From Citricoccus zhacaiensis (GTDB lineage: Bacteria > Actinomycetota > Actinomycetes > Actinomycetales > Micrococcaceae), in the NCBI RefSeq assembly GCF_014645315.1, contig NZ_BMLQ01000007.1, positions 72,052-136,051 of the forward strand: a stretch of 64,000 nucleotides of DNA, written 5' to 3'. Of this stretch, positions 34,101 through 42,467 are shown piece by piece (the first letter of the stretch is position 1; every line of letters begins with the position of its first letter). The position numbers were made by a program, and so were the translations under genes. The notes under the pieces were generated by a model that was not told the origin of the DNA, ran no database searches, and was given only the letters and a program-made list of their open reading frames with translations.

Positions 34101-34842
34101 CGTGGCCTCGGACCTGCCGCCGAAGCAGGAGCAGGTCACCCACGTGGAGCTGGTGCCGAAGCACCGCCGGCTCTACGACCAGGTGCTCCAGCGCGAGCGG
34201 CAGAAGGTCCTGGGGCTGCTGGAGAACATGGAGGAGAACCGCTTCATCATCTTCAAGTCGCTGACCCTGCTGCGCATGCTGGCGCTGGATCCGGCGATCG
34301 TGGACGAGAAGTACGCCGCCGTGCCGTCCTCCAAGATGGAGGCGCTCATGGGGCAACTCGAGGAGATCGTCTCCGAGGGGCACCGGGTGATCATCTTCAG
34401 CCAGTTCACCTCCTTCCTGACGCGCGTGGGGGACGCCCTGGCGGACCGTGGGGTGGCGTTCGCGTATCTGGACGGATCCACGCGGAACCGCTCGAAGGTG
34501 ATCGAGGGGTTCAAGACCGGGACGGCACCGGCCTTCCTCATCAGCCTCAAGGCCGGCGGCTTCGGCCTGACCCTGACCGAGGCCGACTACGTGTTCCTGC
34601 TGGACCCATGGTGGAATCCCGCCACCGAGGCCCAGGCCGTGGACCGCGCCCACCGCATCGGGCAGGACCGGACCGTGATGGTCTACCGCATGGTGGCCGA
34701 GGGCACGATCGAGGAGAAGGTGCTCGCGCTGCAACAGAAGAAGGCGGCCCTGTTCTCCTCGCTGACCGACGGGGACGCCGCCTTCTCCTCCACCATCACC
34801 GCTGACGACGTCCGGGAGCTCTTCACCCCCGACACCGACTGA
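31162..34842 (+). CDS. SNF2-family helicase with SWIM zinc finger
   Basis: A 1226-residue RapA/HepA-like Swi2/Snf2 ATPase. An N-terminal SWIM zinc finger is Cys103-x-Cys105-x5-Cys111-x-His113 (CSCPVRNDCKH). A large linker domain follows, then motif I DDMGLGKT (Lys758), DEAQ box at residues 880-883, motif III ITGTPMENSLSDLW, and the C-terminal helicase half with FSQFTSFLTRVG, SLKAGGFGLTLTEADYV and DRAHRIGQ. Such proteins remodel protein-DNA complexes, for example stalled RNA polymerase. The ATG has GGAGGG. It follows the permease gene by 31 bp and has no obvious functional partner. Confidence 0.95.
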   Translation: MSGSPSYPYVADQDITRLVGAQAAERGKKYARQGVVSGLLWEPTDGGSGPDRAGEPAPNSPRTLFGQVQGNDPLPYDTFAILVPGRASSESLPRQWTPLRGGCSCPVRNDCKHAAALLYAATTLSIRDHLRPPAPGTPLAGMFDPNAAPPAQGWGEVDRYTDGAGAGNQASQHGGSAQAASTAGDWRTVLGELTGQEAVTHAEEPVGIGVELLAEPRSEMRRRWGANEASVADIQERAPLHVQLRPMRRGTRDNWIKGGLTWKKFQYGGLRHQLRGDHVDLLGQLYRLYLAERPHAYGNDETLRLDSLSGPAAWQLLLRARDLGVEFVGQGILSEVVFTGPATVRLDVSGPDQGLEVAPIVESEGEVIPGARAAGTGGFVATEILDDAPRHLAPVRLTLAPASAAIPRPVLDLLQQPEPLRIPQEESEEFFYDVYPRLSRIMDVDSADGTVEFPEVPAPELWLEVDHRKNHETALEWYWLYWGPRRELPVEHRRPHTRGGWSPTGYSGRARGVDVDRDVEHEDAVLEAVRAAAEEATEGVAVLPGTIRNTHLHGADTARFVEYVLPMLSKLEHVKVVEHGKRPDYRELTDDPQVRVTQVEAANPRDNDWFDLGFEITVGGQLIPFTAVFKALAQGKKTLMLNDGSYFSLDHPGLNRLRELISEAESMGEWKSDAPRINKYDVALWEEFEDLADESEEAVAWRESVGALKDLAEIPTPAVPSGLQATLRPYQLEGFAWLSFLYDHRLGGILADDMGLGKTIQTLALMVRARELSAPGPSEHIHDAMAAQYAEIHGEPVPPPLQAPPFLVVAPSSVLSVWEDEAARFAPDLTLRVLDTTTAKRGTSVAEEAAGTDVVITSYTLLRLDSEEYTGLDWDGLVLDEAQFVKNRAAKAHQAAKAIRAPFRLAITGTPMENSLSDLWALLSLTASGLFPSPTVFRSEYTKPIEQPDSSEDGRRFAAKRMARLRRRIRPFMLRRTKDLVASDLPPKQEQVTHVELVPKHRRLYDQVLQRERQKVLGLLENMEENRFIIFKSLTLLRMLALDPAIVDEKYAAVPSSKMEALMGQLEEIVSEGHRVIIFSQFTSFLTRVGDALADRGVAFAYLDGSTRNRSKVIEGFKTGTAPAFLISLKAGGFGLTLTEADYVFLLDPWWNPATEAQAVDRAHRIGQDRTVMVYRMVAEGTIEEKVLALQQKKAALFSSLTDGDAAFSSTITADDVRELFTPDTD

Positions 34843-35089
34843 CGTGGGGCCCTGTGCCTGCGCCTGCGCTGATCGTGCGCCGATTCCCGCCGTCATTGCC
34901 GCCGTCATTGCCGTCATCATTGCCGTCACGTGCGGTTACCTGCACTGATTGGGCTTCGATTCCCGGCGATCGTGGGGATTCCCCATGATGATGACGGGAA
35001 TTATTCACTATCGTCGGGAATCCTCAAAGTGTCGGGCGCTGAGCCGTCTGCTGCGAACGGCTGGCGAGTATCTCAGCAGTATTCAGTCT
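34843..35089. other. Intergenic region between SNF2 helicase and AbiEi-like gene
   Basis: A 247-bp gap between convergent genes. It holds a short CCGTCATTG-type reiteration (34888-34930) and an inverted repeat with 17-bp arms (34958-34974 / 35006-35022), the second arm of which is part of the 47-bp element repeated upstream of the AbiEi-like gene. No gene seen. Confidence 0.5.
34976..35022. repeat. 47-bp direct repeat, copy A (flanks AbiEi-like gene)
   Basis: Matches 36319-36365 at 36 of 47 positions without gaps; the last 17 bp (CACTATCGTCGGGAATC) differ at one base. Together with 34958-34974 it also forms an inverted repeat (15 of 17 matching). Confidence 0.65.
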
Positions 35090-36316
35090 TCAGCGACGCG
35101 GGACGCCGGCGCGCAGCAGCTTGGCTTCCAACCGACGGGGTGACGTCAGGTCATCCCACATCCAGCGGACGAAGCGAACGTCTTCTTCCTGGATACGTTC
35201 TGATCTCAACTTCTCGTCCAGGATCACCGGATCGACGTCGCGCCCCGAGTAGCTGTTGCCGCCGGCATACTTCCGCTTCCCGTCGAACTCACCGGCAAGC
35301 CGCAGTCCCTTCCACCAGAAGTCGAGGATGCCCAGGAGTTGACCGTCGGCAGTCCGGACATGATGCTGCAGTTCTGGCGGTTCGAAGCCAAGCTGCTCTA
35401 TGACCACTCGGCTCCACGATTCGCCGGGGGAGCCAGACAAGGGCGAGGCGAAGTCCGCGATCCGACGCAGGCGGTGGGCGGCCTTCTGGGTGGAGCTCGT
35501 GTCCGCCATAGAGTTGAGGTCCTGCGCGGTCCACGGCGTCGCAACCACCGCCGGCATGTTGATCGGCGAGTTCCGCAGTCCACTCAACAGTGCGTCTGCC
35601 ACCACTATCGCGTCTTCCCACGGGAGTCGCGGCAAGGTGTCCGCCAGGCACAGCCGGAGGTCCTCGAGCACCAGCGAGGATCCCGGGACGAGGCGCTGCC
35701 GGAACGGGTGCTGCTGTGCCGAAGAGAGGTCACTCCACGCCCGTGGCACGGAGATCCTCCGCTCGTCGAAAAGCGGCCAGGTAGCCCCCTTCGGCTTCGA
35801 ACGTTTGACGGAGCCGGCCACACTGGTGCTTGAGGCGCGCAGGGTCAGGAGTGCGGGCCTGTTGACGAGTGGCAGCCCATACAGCAGGAGCGCCGTCTCC
35901 CGGCAGAAGACGGGGTCGGTCCGGCTGGTCAGGGCGAGAGCCGTCGCGGAAGCACCGAAGCGGTCATCGCGCGATGCCGTGTTCCACGGCTCGGCCGGGG
36001 CGAAGACACCGGGGCGGACTCTGATGAGTTCCCCGGATCTGGCCTTTCTGAACACCATGGGTGCGTCGTCCGTCGGTACACCGTCTTCGGTGGTTCGGCG
36101 CAGGGGGATCCCCCAGGCGGTGACGTCCTGCGGGGAGGTCGCCTCGAGTGGAAGCTGGAGATCCGGGGCTGAGAATCCTGCCGTGGCGGCCATCATGCCA
36201 GTCAGGACATCACAAGCGGGCGGCCCCTCATGGTCAGCTGGAGGGCCGATGTGGACCACTCTGAGCATCTCGCCGGCTGTGGAGGATCGGGCACTGCAGC
36301 CTTTCCCGCTCATCAT
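35090..36316 (-). CDS. AbiEi-like/DUF559 nuclease-fold protein
   Basis: A protein of up to 408 residues. The middle (PLRRTTEDGVP... GELIRVRPGVFAP) resembles the wHTH and AbiEi-type antitoxin domain. The C-terminus has a PD-(D/E)XK-like nuclease core: Asp in GILDFWWKGL, then Glu and Lys in AGEFDGKRKY, as in Vsr/DUF559 proteins. Family members are common in Micrococcaceae, often without an AbiEii toxin; none is adjacent here. Start uncertain: ATGs at 36316, 36268 and 36196 are all in frame. Bracketed by 47-bp direct repeats, which hints at cassette-like acquisition. Confidence 0.72.
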   Translation of the reverse strand: MMSGKGCSARSSTAGEMLRVVHIGPPADHEGPPACDVLTGMMAATAGFSAPDLQLPLEATSPQDVTAWGIPLRRTTEDGVPTDDAPMVFRKARSGELIRVRPGVFAPAEPWNTASRDDRFGASATALALTSRTDPVFCRETALLLYGLPLVNRPALLTLRASSTSVAGSVKRSKPKGATWPLFDERRISVPRAWSDLSSAQQHPFRQRLVPGSSLVLEDLRLCLADTLPRLPWEDAIVVADALLSGLRNSPINMPAVVATPWTAQDLNSMADTSSTQKAAHRLRRIADFASPLSGSPGESWSRVVIEQLGFEPPELQHHVRTADGQLLGILDFWWKGLRLAGEFDGKRKYAGGNSYSGRDVDPVILDEKLRSERIQEEDVRFVRWMWDDLTSPRRLEAKLLRAGVPRR

Positions 36317-36318
36317 GA

Positions 36319-36365
36319 GGAATCCCGGTCATTCTGACGGGGAAACTTCACGATCGTCGGGAATC
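36319..36365. repeat. 47-bp direct repeat, copy B (flanks AbiEi-like gene)
   Basis: Second copy of the element at 34976-35022, lying 2 bp upstream of the farthest possible start of the AbiEi-like gene, in the same orientation. The two copies are 1343 bp apart. Confidence 0.65.
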
Positions 36366-36432
36366 GCGGTGCAGAACGTGAGCGGTGGCCGCCACGACCA
36401 GCCGAGACTCCACCCGCCCAGCACCCCTCGGC

Positions 36433-37551
36433 CTAGGCTGGCGCCCTTCGGGAGGGCTGCGGCAGGACTACCTGGCGGATGCCGACGCCGCGTCGGTACA
36501 GCCGCTGTGCCGGGATGGGCACCACCGTTCGCCCCGGGTAGGCGGCCCGCAAGAGCTGGTGAGCGCCGTCGTCGTGCGGGTCCTCGAAGGAGGGGACCAC
36601 CACGGCGCCGTTGACGGGCAGGACGTTGACGTAGGACCAGGCGAGGGGGCCGCGATCGTCCTGGCCGGCCAGGGGTGCGGTCAGGGTGGCCACGTTCAGG
36701 GGCCGGCCCTGGGCGTCGGTCTCGTGCTGGAGGATGGACAGCGCGCGAGCAGAGACAGCGTGGTCCGGGTGGGCCGGGTTCTCCTGCCAGTGGAGCAGCA
36801 GCACGGTCGGGGAGGCAAAGGTGACGAGTTGGTCGATGTGCCCGCCCAGGCCGAACCGCCCCTGATTGCGGGTGAGCCCGCCGGGCAACCAGATGATCTT
36901 GCGGATGTCCGTGTAGCGGGTGAACTCGGCCTCGACATGCTCGCGGGTCCAACCGCCATTGCGGGCGGGATCCAGCAGGACGGCCTCGGAGGCGATCAGG
37001 GTGCCCTCGCCGTCCGTGATGAAGGCACCGCCCTCGTTGACCATGAGGGAGAGCTGGCGCCGGGCGTTGGTGAGGTCGGCGATGGTGCCGCCCACCACGT
37101 CGTCCAGGCGGTACTCGAATCCGGGCCGGCGGCCGAAACCGTTGAAGACCCAGTCGATCATGCCGAGCTGGCGCTGGCCCGTGTCCGGATCCACGTCACC
37201 GGTGGTGAAGGTCGGACCGGTCAGGCCGAGGAACGGGTTGTCCATGGCCAGCGGCACGATGGGGAACATAGGATCCACGTAGGTGTGCACGATCTGCCGG
37301 TCCGCCGGATCCACCAGCAGGGTCACCGGCTCGTAGTCCATGACCGCGTGCGCCACCCGTGTCCAGGCGCGACGGGCCCCGGACAGCTCCCACGTGGAGG
37401 TGCCCATCTGCGCATAGTCGCGGGGGAAGGCCATCCACAGCCGTTCCTGCGGCTCGGTGTCCGCGGGCAGGTGCCACACCGCTGTCGACTGGTCCGTGGA
37501 CAGGTCCGTCGCGACCCCGCCGAGCGGCAGTGCCTGCGGATCCTGGCGCAT
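36433..37551 (-). CDS. Agmatine deiminase-family protein lacking the catalytic Cys
   Basis: A 372-residue member of the guanidino-modifying (GME)/peptidyl-arginine-deiminase-like superfamily. Conserved parts are WMAFPRD, VNEGGAFITDGEGT (Glu173), WLPGG and GGHIDQL (His238, Asp240). The C-terminal block that normally reads GGGNIHCITQQ is GVGIRQVVLPQP, so the nucleophilic Cys is Gln360. The upstream WxRDxGPTF motif is FLGLTGPTF. It is thus unlikely to be an ordinary agmatine deiminase. No frameshift restores the Cys. The ATG has AAAGGGACC upstream. It is next to a LysR gene on the same strand. Confidence 0.8.
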   Translation of the reverse strand: MRQDPQALPLGGVATDLSTDQSTAVWHLPADTEPQERLWMAFPRDYAQMGTSTWELSGARRAWTRVAHAVMDYEPVTLLVDPADRQIVHTYVDPMFPIVPLAMDNPFLGLTGPTFTTGDVDPDTGQRQLGMIDWVFNGFGRRPGFEYRLDDVVGGTIADLTNARRQLSLMVNEGGAFITDGEGTLIASEAVLLDPARNGGWTREHVEAEFTRYTDIRKIIWLPGGLTRNQGRFGLGGHIDQLVTFASPTVLLLHWQENPAHPDHAVSARALSILQHETDAQGRPLNVATLTAPLAGQDDRGPLAWSYVNVLPVNGAVVVPSFEDPHDDGAHQLLRAAYPGRTVVPIPAQRLYRRGVGIRQVVLPQPSRRAPA

Positions 37552-37696
37552 GGGTCCCTTTCGTCAGGTGCTTCACGGGCATCAAGTGCGTCGGTCCTGA
37601 CGTGGGCAGGGCAGCGAACATCTGGTCACCGACTCACCCATGGTATGCGAGTGCGCAACCCCATGGCCCCGTTCCGCGCCGGTCGCGACCTGTTCG

Positions 37697-38659
37697 TTAT
37701 CCGCGGGGCCCATGGTCAGTGCCGTTCTCGGCGTCCAGCGGCTGTGCCGCCTCCTCCAGGGCGGCACGGACGGCGACGACGGCCGGAGACCGAGCCGACG
37801 AGGACCGGATGGACGTGAAGACGGTGCGCAAGGGCCGCCCGCGCAGGGAGATCCGGCGCAGCCGCTGAGGGTGGTCCACCAGAGTCAATCCGGGCAACAG
37901 TGCCAACGCGTTGCCGGACTCGACGAGCTTCACGTGGGACTGCAGGTCTGCCGAGACGAAGCGGACGTCCGGCTCATGGCCGGCGGACCGGATCAGCTGT
38001 TCGGCCCAGTGCCGGGTGGCCGTGCCCCGTGGTTCCATGACCCAGGGCAGCGGCCGGTGCTGCAGAACGGTGGCCAGTTCCTCCCCGGCGGGCAGCGGCT
38101 GGCCGTCAATCGTGAGCCCGGCGGGCACGGCGAGCTGCAGCTCGTCCCTCAGCAACTGACGGCGGTCCAGTCCCGGCCAGTGCGGGGCGGAATGTCCGGG
38201 GTACTGTTCGGCGACGACCACGTCGAAGTCCCGCGCCCACGTCTCATGCAGTGCTTCCTCCGGTTCGTACTGGACCATCTCCAGCCGCAGAGCGGGATGG
38301 CGCTCGCGCAACAGGGACAGGGCCGGCGGGATCAGCACCAGGGCGGCGGACTGGAACACCGCCAGGCGCACACGCCCGCTGAGGGCACCGCCGGCCGATC
38401 CGGCTGAGATGAGGGCGGTCTCGGCTTCCTCGAGGGCACCGAGGATCGGCTCCACCCGTTCCACAAGGGCCATCGCCGCCTCCGTGAGCTGCACGTTCCT
38501 CCCGACACGGCGCAACAGCTGGGTCTTGGTCTCGCGCTCCAGCAGGGACAACTGCTCGGAGACGGAGGAGGGGGCCAGGTTCATGGCCCGGGCCACCGCG
38601 GAGATCGTGCCTCGGATGGACAGCTCGCGCAGCAGGACGAGACGGCGGACGTCCAGCAT
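37697..38659 (-). CDS. LysR-family regulator divergent from putA
   Basis: A 320-residue LysR-type regulator. The HTH is in the first 60 residues (GTISAVARAMNLAPSSVSEQL, split at MNLAPSSVSEQLSLLE), followed by the periplasmic-binding-like effector domain. Begins MLDVRRLVLL, an N-terminus frequent in actinobacterial LysR proteins that control proline or amino-acid catabolism. It is divergent from putA with an 88-bp gap containing a perfect 17-bp palindrome. By position it should regulate putA and itself, and perhaps the deiminase-like gene downstream. Confidence 0.92.
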   Translation of the reverse strand: MLDVRRLVLLRELSIRGTISAVARAMNLAPSSVSEQLSLLERETKTQLLRRVGRNVQLTEAAMALVERVEPILGALEEAETALISAGSAGGALSGRVRLAVFQSAALVLIPPALSLLRERHPALRLEMVQYEPEEALHETWARDFDVVVAEQYPGHSAPHWPGLDRRQLLRDELQLAVPAGLTIDGQPLPAGEELATVLQHRPLPWVMEPRGTATRHWAEQLIRSAGHEPDVRFVSADLQSHVKLVESGNALALLPGLTLVDHPQRLRRISLRGRPLRTVFTSIRSSSARSPAVVAVRAALEEAAQPLDAENGTDHGPRG

Positions 38660-38673
38660 GATTCAGGCCTTTC

Positions 38674-38690
38674 GTTCGGTTCAACCGAAC
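38674..38690. promoter_or_regulatory. Candidate LysR operator at putA
   Basis: Perfect palindrome GTTCGGTTCAACCGAAC (8-bp arms, one central C) midway between the divergent LysR and putA genes. It contains a TTC-N9-GAA core of the type LysR dimers bind. Confidence 0.75.
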
Positions 38691-38747
38691 AATACTCTGC
38701 GGAAACGTTCGCTAGTCACGCACAGTGCGGGAGAGAACAATGACAGC

Positions 38748-41700
38748 ATGACCACCCACCCCGTTGATCGCTCCGCCCAGCCCGCAGACCCAGCCATCCC
38801 GGACCCCGCGGAACTGCGCGCACTGGCCCCGGCCGCCGTCGAGCAGGTCCGGACCTGGCTCCGGGAGGCGCGAAAGCACCCTGCGAACTTCTCGGCCAAG
38901 CAGCTGGCGGGCGTGCTGAAGGACCCGGCGGGACTGGACTTCACGGTCGGCTTCGTGGACCGTGTGGTGCGCCCCGATGACCACCGGATCGCGGCGGAGG
39001 CGCTCGCGGACCTGGCGCCCCAGACGCCCGGTTTCCTGCCCTGGTACATGAAGTCGGCCATGAACCTGGGCGGCCGGCTGGCGCCTGCCGTGGCCCCGAT
39101 CGCCGTGCCGGCGGCCCGCAAGGTCCTGCGCGAGCTGGTCTCCCACCTGATCGTGGACGCCACGGACGCCAAGCTCGGCCCGGCCATCGCCAAGCTGAAG
39201 ACCGAGGGCATCCGCCTGAACATCAACCTGCTGGGCGAGGCCATCCTCGGCCAGCGAGAAGCCGACCGCCGGATGGACGGCATCCGCACCCTGATCGAGC
39301 GGGATGATGTGGACTACGTCTCCGTCAAGGTCTCCGCCGCCACCGCCCCGCACAGCGCCTGGGCGTTCAACGAGGCGGTCGAGGAGGTCACCGCCCACCT
39401 TCTGCCGCTCTACGAGCTCGCCGCCTCGCAGGGTGCTGCCGATGGATCCACCAGCAGCGGTCCCACGTTCATCAACCTGGACATGGAGGAGTATCACGAC
39501 CTGGACATGACGCTGGCCGTGTTCATGCGCCTGATGGATAACCCCGCGCTCCACGATCTCGAGGCCGGGATCGTGCTGCAGGCCTACCTGCCGGACGCCC
39601 TGGATGCCATGATCCGCCTACAGGAGTTCGCCGCCCGCCGCGTGGCCGCCGGCGGTGCCCCGCTCAAGGTCCGCGTGGTCAAGGGCGCCAACCTGCCCAT
39701 GGAACAGGTCCAGGCCTCCATCACCGGCTGGCCCGCCGCCACGGTGCCCTCCAAGCAGGCGGCGGACACCAACTACAAGCGTGTGCTGAACTACGCCCTC
39801 ACGCCCGAGCACACCCGGAACGTGCGGATCGGTGTGGCCGGGCACAACCTCTTCGACGTGGCGCTGGCCTGGCTGCTCGTACAGGAACGCGGGCTCACCA
39901 CCCAGTGGAAGGACGGTGGCCGCAGCCCGGACGTCGAGTTCGAGATGCTGCTGGGCATGGCCACCGGTCAGGCCGAGGCCGTCCGGCAGGACGTCGGCTC
40001 GCTGCTGCTCTACACCCCCGTGGTCCACCCGCACGAGTTCGACGTGGCCATCTCCTACCTGATCCGCCGCCTCGAGGAGGGAGCCAGCCAGGAGAACTTC
40101 ATGTCCGCCGTCTTCGAGCTGGACACGGACCCGGCGCTCTTCGCCCGTGAGCAGGACCGTTTCCTGGCCTCGCTCGAGGACCTGGACACCGCCATCCCGA
40201 CGCCGGCCCGCACCCAGAACCGGCAGCTCGCCTCTGAGGCGGGCCTGAAGGCCGCGCGCGGCCCGGCCCCGGAGCCGGTGGACGGCTTCGCCAACACCCC
40301 GGACACCGACCCTTCCCTCGCGGCGAATCGCGACTGGGGGCGGTCCATCACGGCCAACATCCCGGGCTCCACGCTCGGCACCGAGACCGTGGCCGCCGCC
40401 ACGGTGACCTCACCGGACCAGGTGCAGGCCGCCGTCGGGAAGGCCGTTGCGGCGGGGAAGGCATGGGCGAGCCTGACCGGGACCGAGCGGGAGCGCGTGC
40501 TGGGCGCTGTGGCCGATTCCCTCGAGGCGCACCGCGCGGACCTGCTCGAGGTGGCGGCCGCCGAGGCCGGCAAGACGCTGGACCAGGGTGATCCGGAGGT
40601 CTCCGAGGCCATCGACTTCGCGCGGTACTACGGCCGGCTGGCCCGCGGGCTCGACGAGGTACCCGGTGCGCAGTTCCACCCGTCCAAGCTCGTGCTCGTC
40701 ATCCCCCCGTGGAACTTCCCCGTGGCCATCCCGACGGGCGGCGTGCTCGCCGGACTGGCCTCCGGGGCGCCCGTGGTGTTCAAGCCGGCCCCGCAGTCGG
40801 TCCGGACCGGGGCCGTCGTCTTCGAAGCCATCCGTGAGGGCCTCGTGGCGGGACTCACCGCCCTGGACGGCGTCAGTGCCGATGAGGCCGGGGCGCTCGC
40901 CTCCGACGTGGTGAGCTTCATCAGCATCGACCCGGAGCGGGAGGCCGAGCTCGGTAAGGGACTCGTTGCGCACCCGGATGTGGAACGGGTCATCCTGACC
41001 GGCGGCTACGAGACGGCGAAGCTGTTCCGTTCCTTCCGCCCGGACCTGCCGCTGCTGGCCGAGACCTCCGGCAAGAACGCGATCATCGTGACCCCGAGCG
41101 CCGACCTGGACCTGGCCGCCAAGGACGTGGTGACCTCAGCGTTCGGCCATGCCGGGCAGAAGTGCTCGGCGTCCTCGCTGGTGATTCTCGTCGGCTCCGT
41201 GGCCACCTCCCCGCGCTTCCACCGCCAGCTGGTGGACGCCGCGAACTCCCTGACCGTGCGATATCCGGAAGACCCGCGCTCGCAGATGGGGCCCGTGATC
41301 GAGGTCCCGGGCGAGAAGCTGCAGCGGGGGCTGACCGAACTGGGCACCGGAGAGACCTGGGCGCTGGAACCGCGTCAGCTGGACGAGTCCGGGCGGCTCT
41401 GGAGTCCCGGCATCCGCGCCGGGGTCCGCCCGGGCTCGGACGCACACCTCACCGAGTACTTCGGGCCCGTGCTCGGCGTGATGACCGCCGAGACGCTGGA
41501 GGACGCCATCGAACTCGTCAACGCCGTGGACTACGGCCTGACCTCGGGCATCCACTCCCTGGACCCGGACGAGATCGGGGCCTGGCTGGAGACGGTGAAC
41601 GCCGGCAACCTCTACGTGAACCGCGGCATCACCGGCGCGATCGTCCGGCGACAGCCCTTCGGCGGCTGGAAGCGCTCCGCCGTCGGCGTCGGCACCAAGG

Positions 41701-42437
41701 CCGGTGGCCCGCACTACCTGCATGGATTGGGGTCCTGGACGGACGCCCCGGTCGCCGGTCCACCGGAGGAGAAAACCGCCGACGCCGGCCACGCCTTGGC
41801 AGGGTCCGTCCTGCGACTGGCCGAGGCTGCCGGTCTCGAGGCCGAGGACCGCGTATGGCTGGCCGGTGCCGCTGCCCTGGACGAGCAGGCGTGGAACGAG
41901 TGCTTCGGCGTGGCCACGGATGTCTCCGGGCTGATGGCGGAGCGCAACGTGCTGCGCCACCGCCCGGTCCCGGTGACCGTCCGGTGGGAGTCCGGCCCGC
42001 TGGTGCACCTGCTGCGCGTGATCATCGCCGGCCTCCGGGCCGGGGCACCGCTCACGGTGAGCGTGACCGAGGGGCTGCTGGCCGGCGTCGGGCAGGTCCT
42101 GGCGGGCGACCCGCAGGTGGAGTTGCGAGTGGAGGATACTGAGGCGTTCCACGCCCGGGCGGCCCAGCTGACCCAGCTGCCGCCGTCCGCGCCCTCCGGC
42201 GGGGATCCGCGCATTCGCCTGGTGCTGGACTGGTCGGCGGACGAGGCCCAGGTATCCCGTGCGGCCGTGCTGGCCCTGCATGAGGCGCTCGACGGTTCGC
42301 CGGACGTGGCCGTCTACGCGAATCCCGTGGTCTCGGCGGGGGACGTGGAGCTGCTGCCCTTCGTGCACGAGCAGGCCATCTCGATCACGGCCCATCGCTT
42401 CGGCACCCCGGATCACCTGACCGACCACCTGCTCTGA
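38748..42437 (+). CDS. putA: PutA, bifunctional proline dehydrogenase/P5C dehydrogenase
   Basis: A 1229-residue enzyme that oxidises proline to glutamate in two steps. The N-terminal FAD-dependent ProDH half shows RLNINLLGEAILG, DYVSVKVSA, FINLDMEEYHDLDMT and KGANLPMEQ. The P5CDH half has PPWNFPVAIPTGG, ILTGGYETAKLF, LAETSGKNA and the catalytic Cys806 in GHAGQKCSASS. A C-terminal domain of about 200 residues (PVTVRWESGPLVHLLRVI region) matches the ALDH-like lid of long actinobacterial PutA proteins. No DNA-binding RHH domain is present; regulation falls to the LysR. ATG 38748 chosen; GGGAG lies somewhat far upstream. Confidence 0.95.
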   Translation: MTTHPVDRSAQPADPAIPDPAELRALAPAAVEQVRTWLREARKHPANFSAKQLAGVLKDPAGLDFTVGFVDRVVRPDDHRIAAEALADLAPQTPGFLPWYMKSAMNLGGRLAPAVAPIAVPAARKVLRELVSHLIVDATDAKLGPAIAKLKTEGIRLNINLLGEAILGQREADRRMDGIRTLIERDDVDYVSVKVSAATAPHSAWAFNEAVEEVTAHLLPLYELAASQGAADGSTSSGPTFINLDMEEYHDLDMTLAVFMRLMDNPALHDLEAGIVLQAYLPDALDAMIRLQEFAARRVAAGGAPLKVRVVKGANLPMEQVQASITGWPAATVPSKQAADTNYKRVLNYALTPEHTRNVRIGVAGHNLFDVALAWLLVQERGLTTQWKDGGRSPDVEFEMLLGMATGQAEAVRQDVGSLLLYTPVVHPHEFDVAISYLIRRLEEGASQENFMSAVFELDTDPALFAREQDRFLASLEDLDTAIPTPARTQNRQLASEAGLKAARGPAPEPVDGFANTPDTDPSLAANRDWGRSITANIPGSTLGTETVAAATVTSPDQVQAAVGKAVAAGKAWASLTGTERERVLGAVADSLEAHRADLLEVAAAEAGKTLDQGDPEVSEAIDFARYYGRLARGLDEVPGAQFHPSKLVLVIPPWNFPVAIPTGGVLAGLASGAPVVFKPAPQSVRTGAVVFEAIREGLVAGLTALDGVSADEAGALASDVVSFISIDPEREAELGKGLVAHPDVERVILTGGYETAKLFRSFRPDLPLLAETSGKNAIIVTPSADLDLAAKDVVTSAFGHAGQKCSASSLVILVGSVATSPRFHRQLVDAANSLTVRYPEDPRSQMGPVIEVPGEKLQRGLTELGTGETWALEPRQLDESGRLWSPGIRAGVRPGSDAHLTEYFGPVLGVMTAETLEDAIELVNAVDYGLTSGIHSLDPDEIGAWLETVNAGNLYVNRGITGAIVRRQPFGGWKRSAVGVGTKAGGPHYLHGLGSWTDAPVAGPPEEKTADAGHALAGSVLRLAEAAGLEAEDRVWLAGAAALDEQAWNECFGVATDVSGLMAERNVLRHRPVPVTVRWESGPLVHLLRVIIAGLRAGAPLTVSVTEGLLAGVGQVLAGDPQVELRVEDTEAFHARAAQLTQLPPSAPSGGDPRIRLVLDWSADEAQVSRAAVLALHEALDGSPDVAVYANPVVSAGDVELLPFVHEQAISITAHRFGTPDHLTDHLL

Positions 42438-42467
42438 CCACTCCTGGCAACTCCACTCCTGGCAACT
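42438..42467. repeat. 15-bp tandem duplication after putA
   Basis: CCACTCCTGGCAACT occurs twice head to tail (42438-42452, 42453-42467), starting at the first base after the putA stop and running straight into the hairpin. Confidence 0.8.

Noticed and set aside
36433-36520. Frameshift at the end of the deiminase-like gene hiding a catalytic Cys
   Set aside because: Neither alternative frame gives a GGGxxHC-type block, and the existing frame keeps the GVGIRxxVLPQP outline of the family C-terminus.
38409-38747. Upstream extension of putA through the LysR gene
   Set aside because: It would overlap the divergent LysR coding region and the palindrome; family homology starts after the ATG at 38748.
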